From Microbacterium sp. ABRD28 (GTDB lineage: Bacteria > Actinomycetota > Actinomycetes > Actinomycetales > Microbacteriaceae), in assembly GCF_003850245.1 (NCBI RefSeq), contig NZ_CP031015.1, positions 744,001 to 808,000 of the forward strand: a DNA stretch of 64,000 nt, written 5' to 3'. Each line of letters begins with the position of its first letter. The stretch's first letter is position 1. This document shows, in pieces, positions 8,445 through 17,205 of this stretch. Under the pieces are notes generated by a model. The model did no database searches. It was not told the origin of the DNA and worked only from the letters and a program-made list of their open reading frames with translations. The position numbers and the translations under genes were made by a program.

Positions 8445-9749
8445 CTAAGCCGCGGTGCCGGCCGTCGTCGCTCGGGCTCCGTCCCCATCCCCGTCCAGGG
8501 CTTCGAGCGCGTCGGCGACGGCCCGCATGCCCGACAGCGTCTCGGTGAAGCTCGTCGACAGCGGCGACAGGCCGATGCGCAGGCCCCCGGGGTCGCGGTA
8601 GTCGGGGATGACGTCGTTCTCCCAGAGCCGCGCCGTCACGGCGCGCATCTGCCGATGCCGCAGCGTCACGTGTCCGCCCCGCTCGGCCGCGTCGCGGGGT
8701 GACCCGAGGGTCACGCCGTAGCGCGCGAGCAGGTCGTCGGCGAGGTCGACGGCGAAGCCGGTGAGCGCGCGCGACTTCTCACGGATCGGTCCGATACCCG
8801 CCTCGTCGATCAACGCGAGGGTGTCCTGCATCGCGAGCATCCCGACGATCGGCGGGGTTCCGGAGAGGAATCGGCCCATACCCGCGGCGGGCTCGTAGCG
8901 CGGCCCCATCGAGAAGACGTCGGCCGCGCCCATCCACCCCTGAATAGGCTGCGTGAGCTCGGACTGCAGCCGGGTCGCGACGTAGGCGAAGGCCGGTGAC
9001 CCCGGCCCGCCGTTCAGATACTTGTAGGTGCAGCCGACCGCCAGGTCTGCGCCCCACCCGTCGAGGTCGACCGGCACCGACCCGGCCGAGTGGCAGACAT
9101 CCCACAGCAGCAGTGCACCGGCGTCGCGGGCGATGGCGGTGAGCGCCGGCGCATCGGCCAGGTGTCCCGAGCGGTAGGCCACGTGCGACAGCACGACGAG
9201 TGCGGTCGCCGGTCCCACGGCGGCGCGCAGCTGGTCGGGGGTGACCCCGGCGGCGGTGTCGACCTCGATCCATCGGATCGTCGCGCCCCGCTCGGCGGCG
9301 ATCCCCTCGACGAGGAACCGGTCGGTGGGGAAGTTGTCGGTGTCGATGACGATCTCGACCCGGGCGGGGTCGCGCCGGCGCTGGTGATCGACGGCGGCGC
9401 GCATCAGCTTGTACAGCAGCACCGTGGTCGAGTCGCCGACGACCGTTTGCCCGGCCGCCGCCCCGAGGGCGACCCGGCCGATCTCGTCGCCGATCGCGTA
9501 GGGGAGGCGCATCCACGACTCATCCCAGCCGCGGATGAGTCGGCCGCCCCATTCGTCGGTGACGAAGCGGGCGAGGCGATCGGCGGTCGCGCGCGGGGGC
9601 CGGCCGAGCGAGTTGCCGTCGAAGTAGACCAGCGACGTCTCGGCTCCCACGAACCGGTCGCGGAAGCCGCGGAGCGGATCGGCGGCGTCGAGAGCGGATG
9701 CCGCGGCATCCCAGTCCTGCGTACCGGCACGCTCACGGGGGTCAGTCAT
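8445..9749 (-). CDS. kynU: Kynureninase
   Basis: A 434-residue PLP enzyme that cleaves L-kynurenine to anthranilate and alanine. The PLP lysine motif GCTYKYLNGGPG is present, as are the characteristic N-terminal FDGNSLGRPP and the aspartate motif LLWDVCHSAG. I use the ATG at 9749 because the sequence GAGG lies 6 nt upstream of it; two earlier in-frame ATGs lie inside the preceding gene. It overlaps the amidohydrolase stop by 8 nt, giving a tightly coupled operon with tryptophan dioxygenase. Confidence 0.95.
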   Translation of the reverse strand: MTDPRERAGTQDWDAAASALDAADPLRGFRDRFVGAETSLVYFDGNSLGRPPRATADRLARFVTDEWGGRLIRGWDESWMRLPYAIGDEIGRVALGAAAGQTVVGDSTTVLLYKLMRAAVDHQRRRDPARVEIVIDTDNFPTDRFLVEGIAAERGATIRWIEVDTAAGVTPDQLRAAVGPATALVVLSHVAYRSGHLADAPALTAIARDAGALLLWDVCHSAGSVPVDLDGWGADLAVGCTYKYLNGGPGSPAFAYVATRLQSELTQPIQGWMGAADVFSMGPRYEPAAGMGRFLSGTPPIVGMLAMQDTLALIDEAGIGPIREKSRALTGFAVDLADDLLARYGVTLGSPRDAAERGGHVTLRHRQMRAVTARLWENDVIPDYRDPGGLRIGLSPLSTSFTETLSGMRAVADALEALDGDGDGARATTAGTAA

Positions 9750-10767
9750 CGTCATCCTCACTGTCGGCGTTCCCGGCCTCGTCGTCGAGGTCGGGGAGCA
9801 GGTCTTCGCCCGGAACAACGCTCGCCGTGGCGAGCCAGTCGGCGAGGGCGGTCGGGTCGTCGGCGCCGTCGGCGGCCCGCGGCGGCTGCCCGCGCAGGAA
9901 CGTGCGCACCTCCGGCAGCGGAGCGGCGCCGGGCCACGGATCGGTCAGGGCGGCGACGAGGGCGGGCACGTCACACCCGGCGGCGAGGAGGGCGCGCAGC
10001 TCGCGCGGATTCACCCCCAGCGGCAGATCGCCGTTGCCGAGGTCTGTGCCGTAGACGACGCGGCCGCCGGCCGCGCGGAAGGCCCGGAGGTTCTCGCGGG
10101 CGACGTCTGCTGCCTGTTCGTCGTCGCGGTGGATGTCGAGGGTCGAGATCCACACCTGTGCGGCGGCCGCCCGGGCGACGAGGGCCTCGTCGAGCCGCTC
10201 GGTGAACGGGGTGTGCGCGAGGGCGTCGATTCCGGCGTCGAGCGCGCGTCGGGTCATCCCCTCGCCTTCGACGTGAGCGACGACCGGAAGCCCGGCGGCG
10301 TGGGCCGTCTCGACGATCGTCGCCACGGCATCCTCAGGGAGGGGGCGGTCGTGATGGAGGACGACTTTGATGACGGATGCTCCGGCGAGCCGTTGCTCGT
10401 CGACCGCCGTCGCCGCGCCCCCGGGGCGCCCGATCTGCGGGGAGGCGTCGGTGATCTGACGGACGATGGCCGGCGGGGCCCACTCGCGACCGGCGGGGTA
10501 GCCGCCGAGGGTGGTGAGGAAGGCCCCGGCATAGGTCACCTGCGGGAGCGTGCCCGCGGCGCGGCCGGCGAGGATCGCGGGATCGCCGCCGAGGTCGACC
10601 ACCGCTGCGACCCCGCCGAGCGGCAGACGCTCGCCGTCGACGAGGTGCAGGTGCACGTGGTGATCGACGAACGCGGGGAGCGAGACCCCCGCTTCGTCGG
10701 TGAGGGCGCGGCGGACCGCGGCGGCGTCGGGTCCGAGCAGGGCGCGCAGCGGCTCAGGATGCGGCAT
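9742..10767 (-). CDS. Metal-dependent amidohydrolase in the kynurenine operon (candidate formylkynurenine-processing enzyme)
   Basis: A 341-residue amidohydrolase-superfamily protein. The metal-binding pattern looks complete: HHVHLH (about residues 36-41), a Lys/His region VIKVVLHHD, AHVEGEG followed by ALAHTPF, and the aspartate motif VYGTDLGNGD. The C-terminus ends in an acidic tail (DSEDDDD). It overlaps tryptophan dioxygenase by 14 nt at its start and kynureninase by 8 nt at its end, so it sits where a formylkynurenine formamidase would be expected. No KynB- or KynF-type formamidase is seen in the window. The formamidase role is inference; another hydrolytic step in tryptophan metabolism is possible. 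Confidence 0.75.
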   Translation of the reverse strand: MPHPEPLRALLGPDAAAVRRALTDEAGVSLPAFVDHHVHLHLVDGERLPLGGVAAVVDLGGDPAILAGRAAGTLPQVTYAGAFLTTLGGYPAGREWAPPAIVRQITDASPQIGRPGGAATAVDEQRLAGASVIKVVLHHDRPLPEDAVATIVETAHAAGLPVVAHVEGEGMTRRALDAGIDALAHTPFTERLDEALVARAAAAQVWISTLDIHRDDEQAADVARENLRAFRAAGGRVVYGTDLGNGDLPLGVNPRELRALLAAGCDVPALVAALTDPWPGAAPLPEVRTFLRGQPPRAADGADDPTALADWLATASVVPGEDLLPDLDDEAGNADSEDDDD

Positions 10768-11617
10768 CGGGCACCTCGGTGCGCACCGCCCAGAGCTCCG
10801 GGAAGAAGGTCAGGTCGAGGGCGCGGCGAAGGAACGGCACGCCGCTCGATCCGCCCGTGCCGGTCTTGCCACCGATGATGCGCTCCACGGTCTTCAGGTG
10901 ACGGAAGCGCCAGAACTGGAAGTTCTCCTCCAGGTCGACGAGCTCTTCGCACGTCTCGTAGGCGGCCCAGTGCGTCGCGGTGTCGGCGTAGATGCTCGTG
11001 AAGACCGGAACGAGCTCGGGGGTGAAGGTCCACGCCTGGGTGACGTCGCGCTCGAGGATCGCGCTGGGGATGTCGTAGCCGGTGCGCGCGAGGAGCCGCA
11101 GGAACTCGTCGTAGAGGCTCGGCTGCTCGAGCGCGGTGCGCACGAGGTCGTGCGCGGCCGGGTCGGCGTCGAACACCCGCAGGACGGCGGCGTTCTTGTT
11201 GCCGAGCGTGAACTCCACCGCCCGGTACTGCGCCGACTGGAAGCCGCTCGCCTTGCCGAGGACGCTGCGGAACTGGGCGTACTCGGTGGGGGTCAGGGTC
11301 GCCAGCACCGACCACTGCTCGGTCAGGGTGCGCTGGATGTGCTTGACCCGTGCGACGCACTTCAGTGCCGGGGCGAGTTCGTCCTGTCGCAGCAGGCGGC
11401 ATGCCTCGGCGAGCTCGTGCAGGACGAGCTTCAGCCACAGCTCGGTGGTCTGGTGCTGGACGATGAACAGCAGCTCATCGTGGTGCTCGGGGTCGCTCAG
11501 CGGCAGCTGGGCCGACAGCAGGGTGGGAAGTTGCAGATAGCCGCCGTAGCTCATCCGGTCTGAGAAGTCCGTCTCGACCGTGGGCTCCAGTGGTCGGGTG
11601 TTGCGCTCGACCGTCAC
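10754..11617 (-). CDS. kynA: Tryptophan 2,3-dioxygenase
   Basis: A 287-residue haem dioxygenase that opens the indole ring of L-tryptophan to N-formylkynurenine. Typical elements are YGGYLQLPTLL near the N-terminus, the HDELLFIVQHQTTELWLKL block with the distal His, and the C-terminal RHLKTVERIIGGKTGTGGSSG region with the haem-ligand and substrate-binding residues. It is the first gene of a four-gene minus-strand operon that leads to anthranilate. A gap of 67 nt separates it from the upstream molybdopterin gene. Confidence 0.96.
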   Translation of the reverse strand: MTVERNTRPLEPTVETDFSDRMSYGGYLQLPTLLSAQLPLSDPEHHDELLFIVQHQTTELWLKLVLHELAEACRLLRQDELAPALKCVARVKHIQRTLTEQWSVLATLTPTEYAQFRSVLGKASGFQSAQYRAVEFTLGNKNAAVLRVFDADPAAHDLVRTALEQPSLYDEFLRLLARTGYDIPSAILERDVTQAWTFTPELVPVFTSIYADTATHWAAYETCEELVDLEENFQFWRFRHLKTVERIIGGKTGTGGSSGVPFLRRALDLTFFPELWAVRTEVPDAAS

Positions 11618-11684
11618 CCCGTCAGCCTAACCAGTCGCGGTGGTCCGGCCGCGGGTGCGGGGATGGCGCGACGGAGGATGTCGG

Positions 11685-13271
11685 TCACCGGACGGTGACC
11701 AGCACCCGCTGCCATCCGGTCGATCCGTCGGGTGCGATCGGCGCACGCTCCTGGATCTGGGTCTCACCGTCGCGGTTGACCGCGCGGACGGCGATGTAGT
11801 GCGTGCCGCCCGGGGCGTCCCAGTCGAGGAACCACTGCACCCAGGTGTCGTCGTTGATCGGCGTCGACAGGGTCGCCTGCTGCCAGGGGCCGTCGTCGAT
11901 GCTGACCTCGACCCGCTCGATGCCGACGGTCTGGGCCCAGGCCATGCCGGCGATCGGCGTGCGTCCGGCGGGGATCGGGGTGCCGGCACGCGGGGTGTCG
12001 ATGCGCGAGGAGAACTTGATCGGAGCCTCGGCGCTGTAGCCGCGGGGAGTCCAGTACGCCTCGTCCTGCGCGAAGGTGGTCACGGTCAGCTGGGTGAGCC
12101 ACTTGGTCGCCGAGACGTAGCCGTACAGGCCGGGCACCACCATCCGCACCGGGAAGCCGTGCTCGAACGGGAGCGGCTCGCCGTTCATGCCGACGGCGAG
12201 GATCGCGTCGATGCCGTCGTCGGTGACGGCGCTGAGCGGCGTGGATGCGGTGTAGCCGTCGACGCTGCGCGAGAGCACCATGTCGGCACCGGCCTGCGGG
12301 CCCGCCATGCGCAGGACGTCGCGGAGCGGCACGCCGAGCCAGACGGCGTTGCCGACCAGCCCGCCGCCGACCTCGTTCGACACGCACGTGAGGGTCACGG
12401 CGTACTCGTCGAGCCCCATCGCGACGAGGTCGTCGAAGCTCAGCTCGACGGGGGTGTCGACCATGCCGTCGATCCGAAGCCGCCAGGTGGCGGGGTCGAC
12501 CGAGGGGACGGTGAGTGCGGTGTCGACGCGGTAGAAGTCGTCGTTGGGGGTGATGAGGGGCGACAGGCCCGGGATGTCGAAGCTCGCCCCGTCGGGGATG
12601 GTCACCGTCGTGCGGGGGGCGGGGAGGGCCAGCTCTTCGCGGATGGCGGCGAGAGACGAGGTCGCGGCGTTGACGACGCGGGAACCCGCTCCCACGACGA
12701 CCGCCGCCGCGGCGGTGACGAGGCTCGCACGCAGGAACGCGCGGCGGTCGACGGCAGCGGGGCGTTCGGCGGTGGGCTGCGGGGTGTCGGCGTGTTCGGC
12801 CGGAGTGTTCGTGCGCGGGCTGCGCCACCGGCGGAGGTGGTTGACGAGCAGCATGAGCGCGAGGATGCCGACGACCGTGCCCACGAGCGGCGGCAGGACG
12901 CTGAGCGGGGTCGCTCCGGCACGGGTCAGCGTCGCGGCTCCCGAGAGGATCCCGGCGAGCGCGAGGGCGGCGACGCCGAGCGGAGGTCGGAGGTACTGCA
13001 GGATGCCCGCGACCGCCGCGGCGACGACCACGCCGACGCCGATCCCGATGAGCAGCACGACCTTGTCGGCATCGCCGAAGGTCGAGATCGCGAATTCCTT
13101 GATCGGCTGCGGAACGATGTCGATGAGGAACGACCCGACCGCGAGGATCGGGCTCGCGCTGCGCGCGACGACCAGGGCGACGAGTTCGGCCGCGGCGAGG
13201 AAGGCGGCGGCGGCGATGATTCCGGATGCCGCAGCCCACCCGATCGGGCGGCGTGCCGTCTTCGTGGTCAT
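11685..13271 (-). CDS. Membrane-anchored molybdopterin-dependent oxidoreductase (sulfite-oxidase fold)
   Basis: A 528-residue protein. The first about 150 residues form roughly four transmembrane segments. A fifth hydrophobic segment follows an internal twin-Arg pattern (VDRRAFLRASLVT, about 175-187). From residue 220 comes the oxidoreductase molybdopterin domain, with the cofactor-ligating Cys in LTCVSNEVGG (about 296). The C-terminal dimerisation domain of sulfite-oxidase-like enzymes covers about 420-528. The enzyme should face the outside of the membrane. The physiological substrate is unknown; many actinobacterial homologues are called sulfite oxidases without proof. It has a good SD (GAAGGGGAG) and probably its own promoter. 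Confidence 0.85.
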   Translation of the reverse strand: MTTKTARRPIGWAAASGIIAAAAFLAAAELVALVVARSASPILAVGSFLIDIVPQPIKEFAISTFGDADKVVLLIGIGVGVVVAAAVAGILQYLRPPLGVAALALAGILSGAATLTRAGATPLSVLPPLVGTVVGILALMLLVNHLRRWRSPRTNTPAEHADTPQPTAERPAAVDRRAFLRASLVTAAAAVVVGAGSRVVNAATSSLAAIREELALPAPRTTVTIPDGASFDIPGLSPLITPNDDFYRVDTALTVPSVDPATWRLRIDGMVDTPVELSFDDLVAMGLDEYAVTLTCVSNEVGGGLVGNAVWLGVPLRDVLRMAGPQAGADMVLSRSVDGYTASTPLSAVTDDGIDAILAVGMNGEPLPFEHGFPVRMVVPGLYGYVSATKWLTQLTVTTFAQDEAYWTPRGYSAEAPIKFSSRIDTPRAGTPIPAGRTPIAGMAWAQTVGIERVEVSIDDGPWQQATLSTPINDDTWVQWFLDWDAPGGTHYIAVRAVNRDGETQIQERAPIAPDGSTGWQRVLVTVR

Positions 13272-13345
13272 CCGGCTCCCCTTCCGCTTCTCGGCCTGAC
13301 TTCACCTGTTCGTCGCGGGGCGGGGATCGGATGGCGCGGCGCGCG

Positions 13346-13606
13346 TCAGAGGAGCGCGAGCTCCCGCAGCTTCGCCTCGACGTCGGAGTTCGAGGGCTCG
13401 ACGTGGTGCGACGCGTCGGGGTAGACGACGACGGGGATATTCGTGCGGCCCGAGATCTCCCGGGCGACGTCCGCGGCCTCGGGCTGCGCGACGAGGTCGA
13501 CGTAGGTGTAGGCGACACCCAGCTCGTCGAGCTGCTTCTTGGTGCGGATGCAGTCGCGGCACCAGTCCGCGCCGAACATCGTGATGGGGGTGGGGGTGTC
13601 AGTCAT
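13346..13606 (-). CDS. Glutaredoxin-like / mycoredoxin-type protein
   Basis: An 86-residue thioredoxin-fold protein with the redox motif WCRDC at residues 15-19, the cis-Pro region TNIPVVVYPD, and no signal peptide. Size and fold match actinobacterial mycoredoxins, which reduce mycothiol mixed disulfides. The motif here is CRDC rather than the CGYC of Mrx1, so the exact partner is uncertain. It is divergent from the glycosyltransferase and downstream of the molybdopterin oxidoreductase on the same strand. Confidence 0.82.
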   Translation of the reverse strand: MTDTPTPITMFGADWCRDCIRTKKQLDELGVAYTYVDLVAQPEAADVAREISGRTNIPVVVYPDASHHVEPSNSDVEAKLRELALL

Positions 13607-13708
13607 CCTTCAATCCTTTCGTGCCGAGCATGGACAACGCCTGAGCACGGCCGACGCATTCCCCGACGCCGCGCGCGGGCCCGGGGGATCGTGCGACGAT
13701 GGTCGGCA

Positions 13709-14851
13709 GTGCAGCTCTCGATCATCGTCCCGACCTTCAATGAGGCTCCGAACATCCCGGAGCTGGTCGCGCGCGTCTCTGCGGCGGTCGAGGACATCGA
13801 GGCCGAGATCATCGTGGTCGACGACAGCACCGACGACACCCCCGCCGTGGTCGAGGACGTCGCGCGGAGCGCGGCCCTTCCGGTGCGGCTGATCCACCGC
13901 GCGAAGCGCACCGGAGGTCTGGGCGGCGCGGTCATGGCGGGCATGAAGGCCGCCGAGGCCGATGCGTGCCTGGTGATGGACGCCGACCTGCAGCATCCGC
14001 CCGAGAAGATCCCCGAGCTCTACCGGCGCTTCGATCAGGGCGACGTCGACGTCGTCATCGCCTCGCGCTACGCCGGCGGCGGCACCTCGGGCGGCCTCGC
14101 CGATCGCACCCGCGTCCTCGTCTCGAGCGCGTCGACCGCGTTGACCAAGGCGATGTTCCCCCTCCGGCTGCACGACGTGACCGACCCGATGACGGGGTTC
14201 TTCCTCATCGACCGCCGCGCCGTCGACCCCACCACGCTGATGCCGCGCGGGTTCAAGATCCTGCTCGAGATCCTCGCGCGCAGGTCGCTGCGCATCGCCG
14301 AGGTGCCGTTCGACTTCGCCGAGCGGCACGCCGGCCGATCGAAGGCGTCGTTCCGTCAGGGCCTGCACTTCCTCGCCCAGCTGACGGCGCTGCGCTTCGG
14401 CAAGATGTCGCTGTTCGCCCTCATCGGCGGGCTGGGGGCCGTGGCGAACCTCGCGATCATGTGGGTGCTCATCCAGCTCGGGGTCGGTTACATCGTCGCG
14501 GCCGTCATCGCCGCCGAGGCGACGATCATCGGCAACTTCCTGCTGCAGGAGCGCTTCGTCTTCCACGACATGAAGCACGAGGCATCCGGGGTCTGGACGC
14601 GTTTCGCGAAGTCGTTCGCCTTCAACAACACCGAGGCGCTCATCCGCATCCCGGTCATCGCGCTCCTCGTCGAGACGTGGCACATCTCCAGCGTCATCGC
14701 CGCCGGGATGACGCTCGTCGTCGCCTTCCTCGTGCGGTTCATGTTCCACTCGCTGGTCGTCTACGCCCCGCGACGAGCGGGAGCTCCGAGCCGCGCGCGG
14801 CAGTTCGTCGACGAGCTCGACGCGCAGGCGATGTCGCCCGGCGAGCTCTGA
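13709..14851 (+). CDS. GT2-family glycosyltransferase with C-terminal GtrA-like membrane domain
   Basis: A 380-residue fusion. Residues 1-230 form a DPM1-like GT-A domain (LSIIVPTFNEAPNIPEL, EIIVVDDSTDDT, MDADLQHPPEKIP), which typically transfers a sugar to polyprenyl phosphate. Residues 235-365 form a four-helix GtrA-like domain (MSLFALIGGLGAVANLA) that probably moves the lipid-linked sugar across the membrane. The start is GTG 13709 (QLSIIVP); an in-frame GTG at 13691 would add six residues. Neither has a clean SD. It likely serves cell-envelope glycan or glycoprotein synthesis. Confidence 0.88.
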   Translation: MQLSIIVPTFNEAPNIPELVARVSAAVEDIEAEIIVVDDSTDDTPAVVEDVARSAALPVRLIHRAKRTGGLGGAVMAGMKAAEADACLVMDADLQHPPEKIPELYRRFDQGDVDVVIASRYAGGGTSGGLADRTRVLVSSASTALTKAMFPLRLHDVTDPMTGFFLIDRRAVDPTTLMPRGFKILLEILARRSLRIAEVPFDFAERHAGRSKASFRQGLHFLAQLTALRFGKMSLFALIGGLGAVANLAIMWVLIQLGVGYIVAAVIAAEATIIGNFLLQERFVFHDMKHEASGVWTRFAKSFAFNNTEALIRIPVIALLVETWHISSVIAAGMTLVVAFLVRFMFHSLVVYAPRRAGAPSRARQFVDELDAQAMSPGEL

Positions 14852-14887
14852 CCCGTCCCTTCTCCCGCGGATCGCCCGCGCTCAGAG

Positions 14888-14923
14888 ATCTGCGTGAGCG
14901 CAGAAATCCGCGTGAGCGCAGGA
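14888..14923. repeat. Two 18-bp direct repeats that also form hairpins, between convergent genes
   Basis: ATCTGCGTGAGCGCAGAA (14888) is followed directly by ATCCGCGTGAGCGCAGGA (14906). In the first copy CTGCG/CGCAG can pair around TGAG. The site lies between the 3' ends of two convergent genes and may serve as a bidirectional terminator. Confidence 0.6.
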
Positions 14924-14972
14924 ATCGCCCGCAGCGCGAAGAGCGGCCGCTGCGCGGCACGCCCCGCCCCGC

Positions 14973-16139
14973 TCAGCCGATCAGGTTCACCAGTGCGTCC
15001 AGACCCATTCCGTAGTTGATGCGGATGGTGGGGAGGGCGAGCTTGTCGGTGCCGATCGTGACGTAGCCCGGCTCGATGGTGCGCGCCATCTCGAAGCCGG
15101 CCTGGCGCAGGCCCTCCTTCGCGGTCTCGTTGTAATGACCGAAGGGGTAGGCCATCACCTCCTTCACCCCGAGAACCTGAGCGGATGTCTTCATGTCGGC
15201 CACGATCTCGGGAACGTCGTAGTTCGTGATCCGCCCGTCGCCGTTCGCGCCGGCCTGATGCATGTCGTGCGTGTGAGAGCGGCGCAGCACATAGGGCGAA
15301 GGTGCCGGGTCCTGCCGGTAGGCCGTGATCATGAACGACGTCGAGAGCACCTGGTACTTGTCCACCACCGGCACCGCGAGATCGAACCACGTCTGATCGG
15401 CGTCATCGTCGGTGATGATCACCGACCGGTTCGGCAGCCACAGCCGCCCGTCGATGAAGGCGCTGAGCTCATCCCAGGTCGGAAGGTAGAACCCGCCGGT
15501 GGCGATGTGGTTCATGTGCGCGTCGAAGTCGCCGATGTAGGCGTAGTTGCCGCGCAGCCACCCGCTCTCGCCCTCGGGGTTCGTCGTGAACTGGTGGTAC
15601 ATCAGGATCGGGATGCGCGCGTCTTCGGCGGCATTCTCCTCGGGGGTCTTCCACGCCCCGTGCAGCGTCACCTGCCGGTCGGTGCAGGCGACCATCTCCG
15701 ATCCGTTGACCCGCGCGGGCACGGTGAAGGTCGCGGCGTCCTCGGGGGTCGCGTACCACCCGGCGAAGACCGCGCCGTCGCGCCCGGGGATCGGCAGGCC
15801 CGCGTAGAGCGTCCCCTGCGTCTGCAGGATCGGCGCCTGGTCGATGCCGTCGCCGGCGAAGCTCACCGCGCACGCGTTGGGGTCGTCGGTGCTTGCCAGG
15901 AGCGTCTCGACCGGGGTCAGCGGGGTGGGTTCGGGCGTCGGCTCGGCCGAAGGCCCGGGCGTCGTCGAGGTGTCGCTGTCAGCCGCGGGCGCCGGCGCAC
16001 CGCGCGTGAGTGCCGCGATCGTGACGGTCGCGACCAGGATGACCACGAGCACGGTGGCCGCGATCGTCGCGACCAGGCGCCTCCGGCGCCGCACGCGGGC
16101 GCTGGCGCGCCGCCTTCCGTATCGACCCACCTGCGACAT
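14973..16139 (-). CDS. Membrane-anchored polysaccharide-deacetylase-like protein
   Basis: A 388-residue protein with a very basic cytoplasmic N-terminus (RRRASARVRRRRR), one transmembrane helix (about 28-52), and a Thr/Pro-rich stalk. An about 90-residue domain precedes the NodB-like fold, which contains IPILMYHQF, the metal-Asp region IITDDDADQ and AYPFGHYNE. The ATG at 16139 follows a strong GGGGGA site; the frame is open upstream but has no SD there. Enzymes of this class remove acetyl groups from extracellular polysaccharide or peptidoglycan. The adjacent glycosyltransferase supports an envelope role. Some NodB motifs are degenerate, so activity is not certain. Confidence 0.8.
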   Translation of the reverse strand: MSQVGRYGRRRASARVRRRRRLVATIAATVLVVILVATVTIAALTRGAPAPAADSDTSTTPGPSAEPTPEPTPLTPVETLLASTDDPNACAVSFAGDGIDQAPILQTQGTLYAGLPIPGRDGAVFAGWYATPEDAATFTVPARVNGSEMVACTDRQVTLHGAWKTPEENAAEDARIPILMYHQFTTNPEGESGWLRGNYAYIGDFDAHMNHIATGGFYLPTWDELSAFIDGRLWLPNRSVIITDDDADQTWFDLAVPVVDKYQVLSTSFMITAYRQDPAPSPYVLRRSHTHDMHQAGANGDGRITNYDVPEIVADMKTSAQVLGVKEVMAYPFGHYNETAKEGLRQAGFEMARTIEPGYVTIGTDKLALPTIRINYGMGLDALVNLIG

Positions 16140-16256
16140 CACGTCCCCCTTCGCAGCGCCCCCGCGCCGAGGGCATCGTAGTCCTTCGGGCACGTCACGG
16201 CCGGCAGCGCGAGACCGCCGCGTCCTGATCGTGATACCCCGACGTGTCTCTCCCGC

Positions 16257-16281
16257 TATATTTTTCGGTATGCCGAAAAAT
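16257..16281 (+). promoter_or_regulatory. -10 element plus palindromic operator over the start codon of the manganese importer
   Basis: A -10 hexamer TATATT lies at 16257-16262 and predicts transcription starting at or next to the A of the ATG at 16270. A perfect 9-bp inverted repeat, ATTTTTCGG (16260-16268) and CCGAAAAAT (16273-16281) with a 4-bp centre, covers the -10, the start site and the start codon. The GG-N4-CC core with A/T arms resembles DtxR/MntR-family operators. Confidence 0.7.
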
Positions 16282-17205
16282 CGTGCGGCGCTCGCTGGTG
16301 CGCTCCTCGCGGGGATGCTGGCGCTCGCCGCCGCGCTCACGGGATGCTCCGGCGGGGCCGCCGACAGCCCCGCGGACGATGATCGCCCGGTGGTGCTGAC
16401 GACCTTCACCGTGCTCGCCGACATCGCGCAGAACGTCGCCGGCGACCACCTCCGCGTCGAATCGCTCACCAAGGCGGGGGCCGAGATCCACGGCTACGAG
16501 CCGACGCCCGGCGACGTCCGCCGCGCCGCCGATGCCGACCTCATCCTCGACAACGGGCTGGGCCTGGAGGCCTGGTTCGCGCAGTTCGTCGAGTCGGTCG
16601 ACGTGCCGCACGTCGTCGTCTCGGAGGGCGTCGACCCGATCGACATCTCCGGTGACGCGTACGCGGGGCTGCCGAATCCGCACGCATGGATGAGTCCGGT
16701 CAACGCCGCGATCTACATCGACAACGTGGTGGCCGCCTTCGCCGATCTCGACCCCGACCACGCCGCCGACTATGCCGAGAACGGCGAGGCGTACAAGGCC
16801 GAGCTGCAGGCGGTCTACGACGATCTGCTCGCCGAGCTCGAGGCGGTGCCCGAGGCGCAACGCGTGCTCGTGACCTGCGAGGGGGCCTTCTCGTACCTCG
16901 CCCGCGATGCCGGGCTCGACGAGGCCTACATCTGGCCGGTGAATGCCGAGCAGCAGGCGACCCCGCAGCGGATAGCCGCCGTCATCGAGCGCGTCGACGA
17001 CGATGACATCCCCGCGGTCTTCTGCGAGTCCACGGTGTCGGATCGTCCGATGCAGCAGGTCGTCGAGGCGACGGGCGCCGCCTTCGGCGGCACCCTCTAC
17101 GTCGATTCCCTCTCCGAACCCGACGGACCCGTTCCGGCCTACCTCGATCTCCTCCGCCACGACGCCGAGCTGATCGCCGCGGGTCTGCGAGGGGAGGGCG
17201 GATGA
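16270..17205 (+). CDS. Metal ABC transporter substrate-binding lipoprotein, manganese type
   Basis: A 311-residue cluster A-I metal-binding protein. It has a lipoprotein signal with the lipobox ALTGC (Cys about residue 24). The metal ligands follow the Mn/Fe (PsaA/MntC) pattern: His in EIHGYEPTP, His in NPHAWMSP, Glu in TCEGAFSYLA with YIWPVNAEQQ, and Asp in CESTVSDRPM. Zinc-type proteins normally have His at the Glu position and a His-rich loop, which is absent here. The ATG at 16270 has no SD and matches a leaderless transcript. It is coupled by ATGA overlap to the ATPase gene. Confidence 0.9.
   Translation: MPKNRAALAGALLAGMLALAAALTGCSGGAADSPADDDRPVVLTTFTVLADIAQNVAGDHLRVESLTKAGAEIHGYEPTPGDVRRAADADLILDNGLGLEAWFAQFVESVDVPHVVVSEGVDPIDISGDAYAGLPNPHAWMSPVNAAIYIDNVVAAFADLDPDHAADYAENGEAYKAELQAVYDDLLAELEAVPEAQRVLVTCEGAFSYLARDAGLDEAYIWPVNAEQQATPQRIAAVIERVDDDDIPAVFCESTVSDRPMQQVVEATGAAFGGTLYVDSLSEPDGPVPAYLDLLRHDAELIAAGLRGEGG

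Noticed and set aside
6132..8702. 856-residue plus-strand open frame across the aldehyde dehydrogenase and neighbours
   Set aside because: It runs antisense to well-supported genes, is rich in Arg, Gly and Pro and has no domain pattern.
13226..13708. Longer N-terminus for the glycosyltransferase
   Set aside because: The upstream part of the open frame overlaps the divergent mycoredoxin gene and does not resemble GT2 proteins, which begin at LSIIVP.
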